Shown here piece after piece: positions 63,379 through 64,000 of a stretch of 64,000 bases of DNA. The DNA is from Stutzerimonas stutzeri (GTDB lineage Bacteria > Pseudomonadota > Gammaproteobacteria > Pseudomonadales > Pseudomonadaceae), in the NCBI RefSeq assembly GCF_019090095.1, contig NZ_JAGQFP010000002.1, forward strand, positions 434,001 to 498,000, read 5' to 3'. The notes beneath the pieces are model-generated. The model was not told the origin of the DNA. It saw only the letters and a program-made list of their open reading frames with translations, and searched no databases. Both the position numbers and the translations under genes were made by a program. Each line of letters starts with the position of its first letter. Within the stretch, counting starts at the first letter, position 1.

Positions 63379-64000
63379 GTGTCGAAAACACCCACCGGGA
63401 TACGTCAATGGATCTGGCGCGTCATCGTCCAGACCGCGCTGATTCCGTTGGTGCTGGTCGAAGTGGTGCTGGTGGCCACCTACCTGCTGACCAACAACGC
63501 CATCCGCGAGGCGCAGATCGACTACCTGCGCGAGACGGCGCTCGGCGATCTGCAGGCCGCGGTGACGCTGGAGACACGGATCATCGACGAGCAGCTGCAA
63601 CAGGTGGCACGCGCGACCGACCTGCTGCGCAGCGCCACCCGGCGAACCCTGGCATCCGACGAGCCGATCGAACCCTACGCGCTGCCGATCAATGCCGAGG
63701 GTGTTCGTTACAGCCCGCGCGACGACGGCGGCGCGGCCAGCTTCTATTCGGCGCGCACCCCGGCCGAGCGTCAGGACCTGCAAAAGGTCGCCCGGTTGCA
63801 CCGGCTCGATCCGCTGATGGCGGACCTGCACGCCGGCAATCCGCTGATCGCCAGCGTCTACTTCAACAGCTGGGACAGCTACAACCACATCTACCCCTGG
63901 TTCGACACGGCGCAGCAGTATCCGCCGGACATGGCCATTCCCGACTACAACTTCTATTACCTCGCCAACGCCTGGCAGAACCCGTCGCGCAAGGTCGTCT
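63379..64000 (+). CDS. Membrane sensor protein, N-terminal Cache-like region (3' part outside window)
   Basis: Runs off the right edge; 207 residues visible. GTG start at 63379 with CAGGAG 8 bases upstream. A cytosolic N-terminus (MSKTPTGIRQWIWRV) precedes a membrane helix (VIVQTALIPLVLVEVVLVATYLL) and a periplasmic region whose opening (LETRIIDEQLQQVARATDLLRS) resembles long-helix dCache sensors, then LIASVYFNSWDSYNHIYPWFD. The cut end hides the signalling part: histidine kinase, diguanylate cyclase or chemoreceptor outputs are all possible. Confidence 0.75.
   Translation, partial: MSKTPTGIRQWIWRVIVQTALIPLVLVEVVLVATYLLTNNAIREAQIDYLRETALGDLQAAVTLETRIIDEQLQQVARATDLLRSATRRTLASDEPIEPYALPINAEGVRYSPRDDGGAASFYSARTPAERQDLQKVARLHRLDPLMADLHAGNPLIASVYFNSWDSYNHIYPWFDTAQQYPPDMAIPDYNFYYLANAWQNPSRKVV

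Overview
The window is GC-rich, densely coding DNA of a Pseudomonas-type gammaproteobacterium. The protein content (cytosolic Fds-type formate dehydrogenase, E. coli-type cellulose cluster, Gac/Rsm-like RNAs) and an order of housekeeping genes that I recall as largely matching P. aeruginosa PAO1 (phosphate transport, argE, argA, gshA, tex ... ompR/envZ, rimK, hslR, hslO, pckA ... fatty-acid genes ... nudE, cysQ) suggest the P. stutzeri (Stutzerimonas) group. This assignment is inference; no rRNA or tRNA gene was seen.

Layout. 1-10.7 kb: CYTH-CHAD triphosphatase (cut by the window edge), DUF47 protein plus Pit phosphate transporter, argE and argA, then on the minus strand gshA, a hotdog thioesterase and tex. 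10.7-23.4 kb: one minus-strand block bcsE-F-G-R-Q-A-B-C, with overlapping or nearly touching genes, for making and exporting phosphoethanolamine-modified cellulose. It has no bcsZ, and dgkA lies divergently at its head. 24.1-31.8 kb: ompR-envZ, rimB-rimK, hslR, hslO, pckA and a nitroreductase. 31.9-32.3 kb: an array of 132-bp repeats. 32.3-44.4 kb is the more variable part: a RecQ-family helicase, two divergent chemoreceptor-type genes (one soluble with a FIST sensor), small exported proteins, a MITE-like element, an HPF-like protein, a histidine phosphatase, an exported DUF4432 protein, and two near-identical GGA-rich small RNAs on either side of a chloroperoxidase-like hydrolase. 44.4-50.3 kb: a LysR regulator divergent from fatty-acid oxidation genes (3-hydroxyacyl-CoA dehydrogenase, acyl-CoA dehydrogenase, iron alcohol dehydrogenase, thioesterase). 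50.4-58.7 kb: a glycine-zipper protein, a ModE-like regulator divergent from fdsG-B-A-D, and fdhD. 58.8-64 kb: a hybrid histidine kinase, a HAD nucleotidase, nudE-cysQ and the start of a membrane sensor protein cut by the window end.

How it fits together. BcsE, BcsR, BcsQ and the PilZ domain of BcsA form the c-di-GMP-responsive control of cellulose synthesis. BcsF and BcsG add phosphoethanolamine taken from phosphatidylethanolamine, which leaves diacylglycerol, and the divergent DgkA is the enzyme that recycles diacylglycerol. The two Rsm-type RNAs probably titrate an RsmA/CsrA-family repressor under GacA control, a regulatory layer that commonly governs biofilm matrix and secretion in pseudomonads. 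The Fds operon oxidises formate to CO2 with reduction of NAD+, and FdhD provides the sulfur step needed by its molybdenum cofactor.
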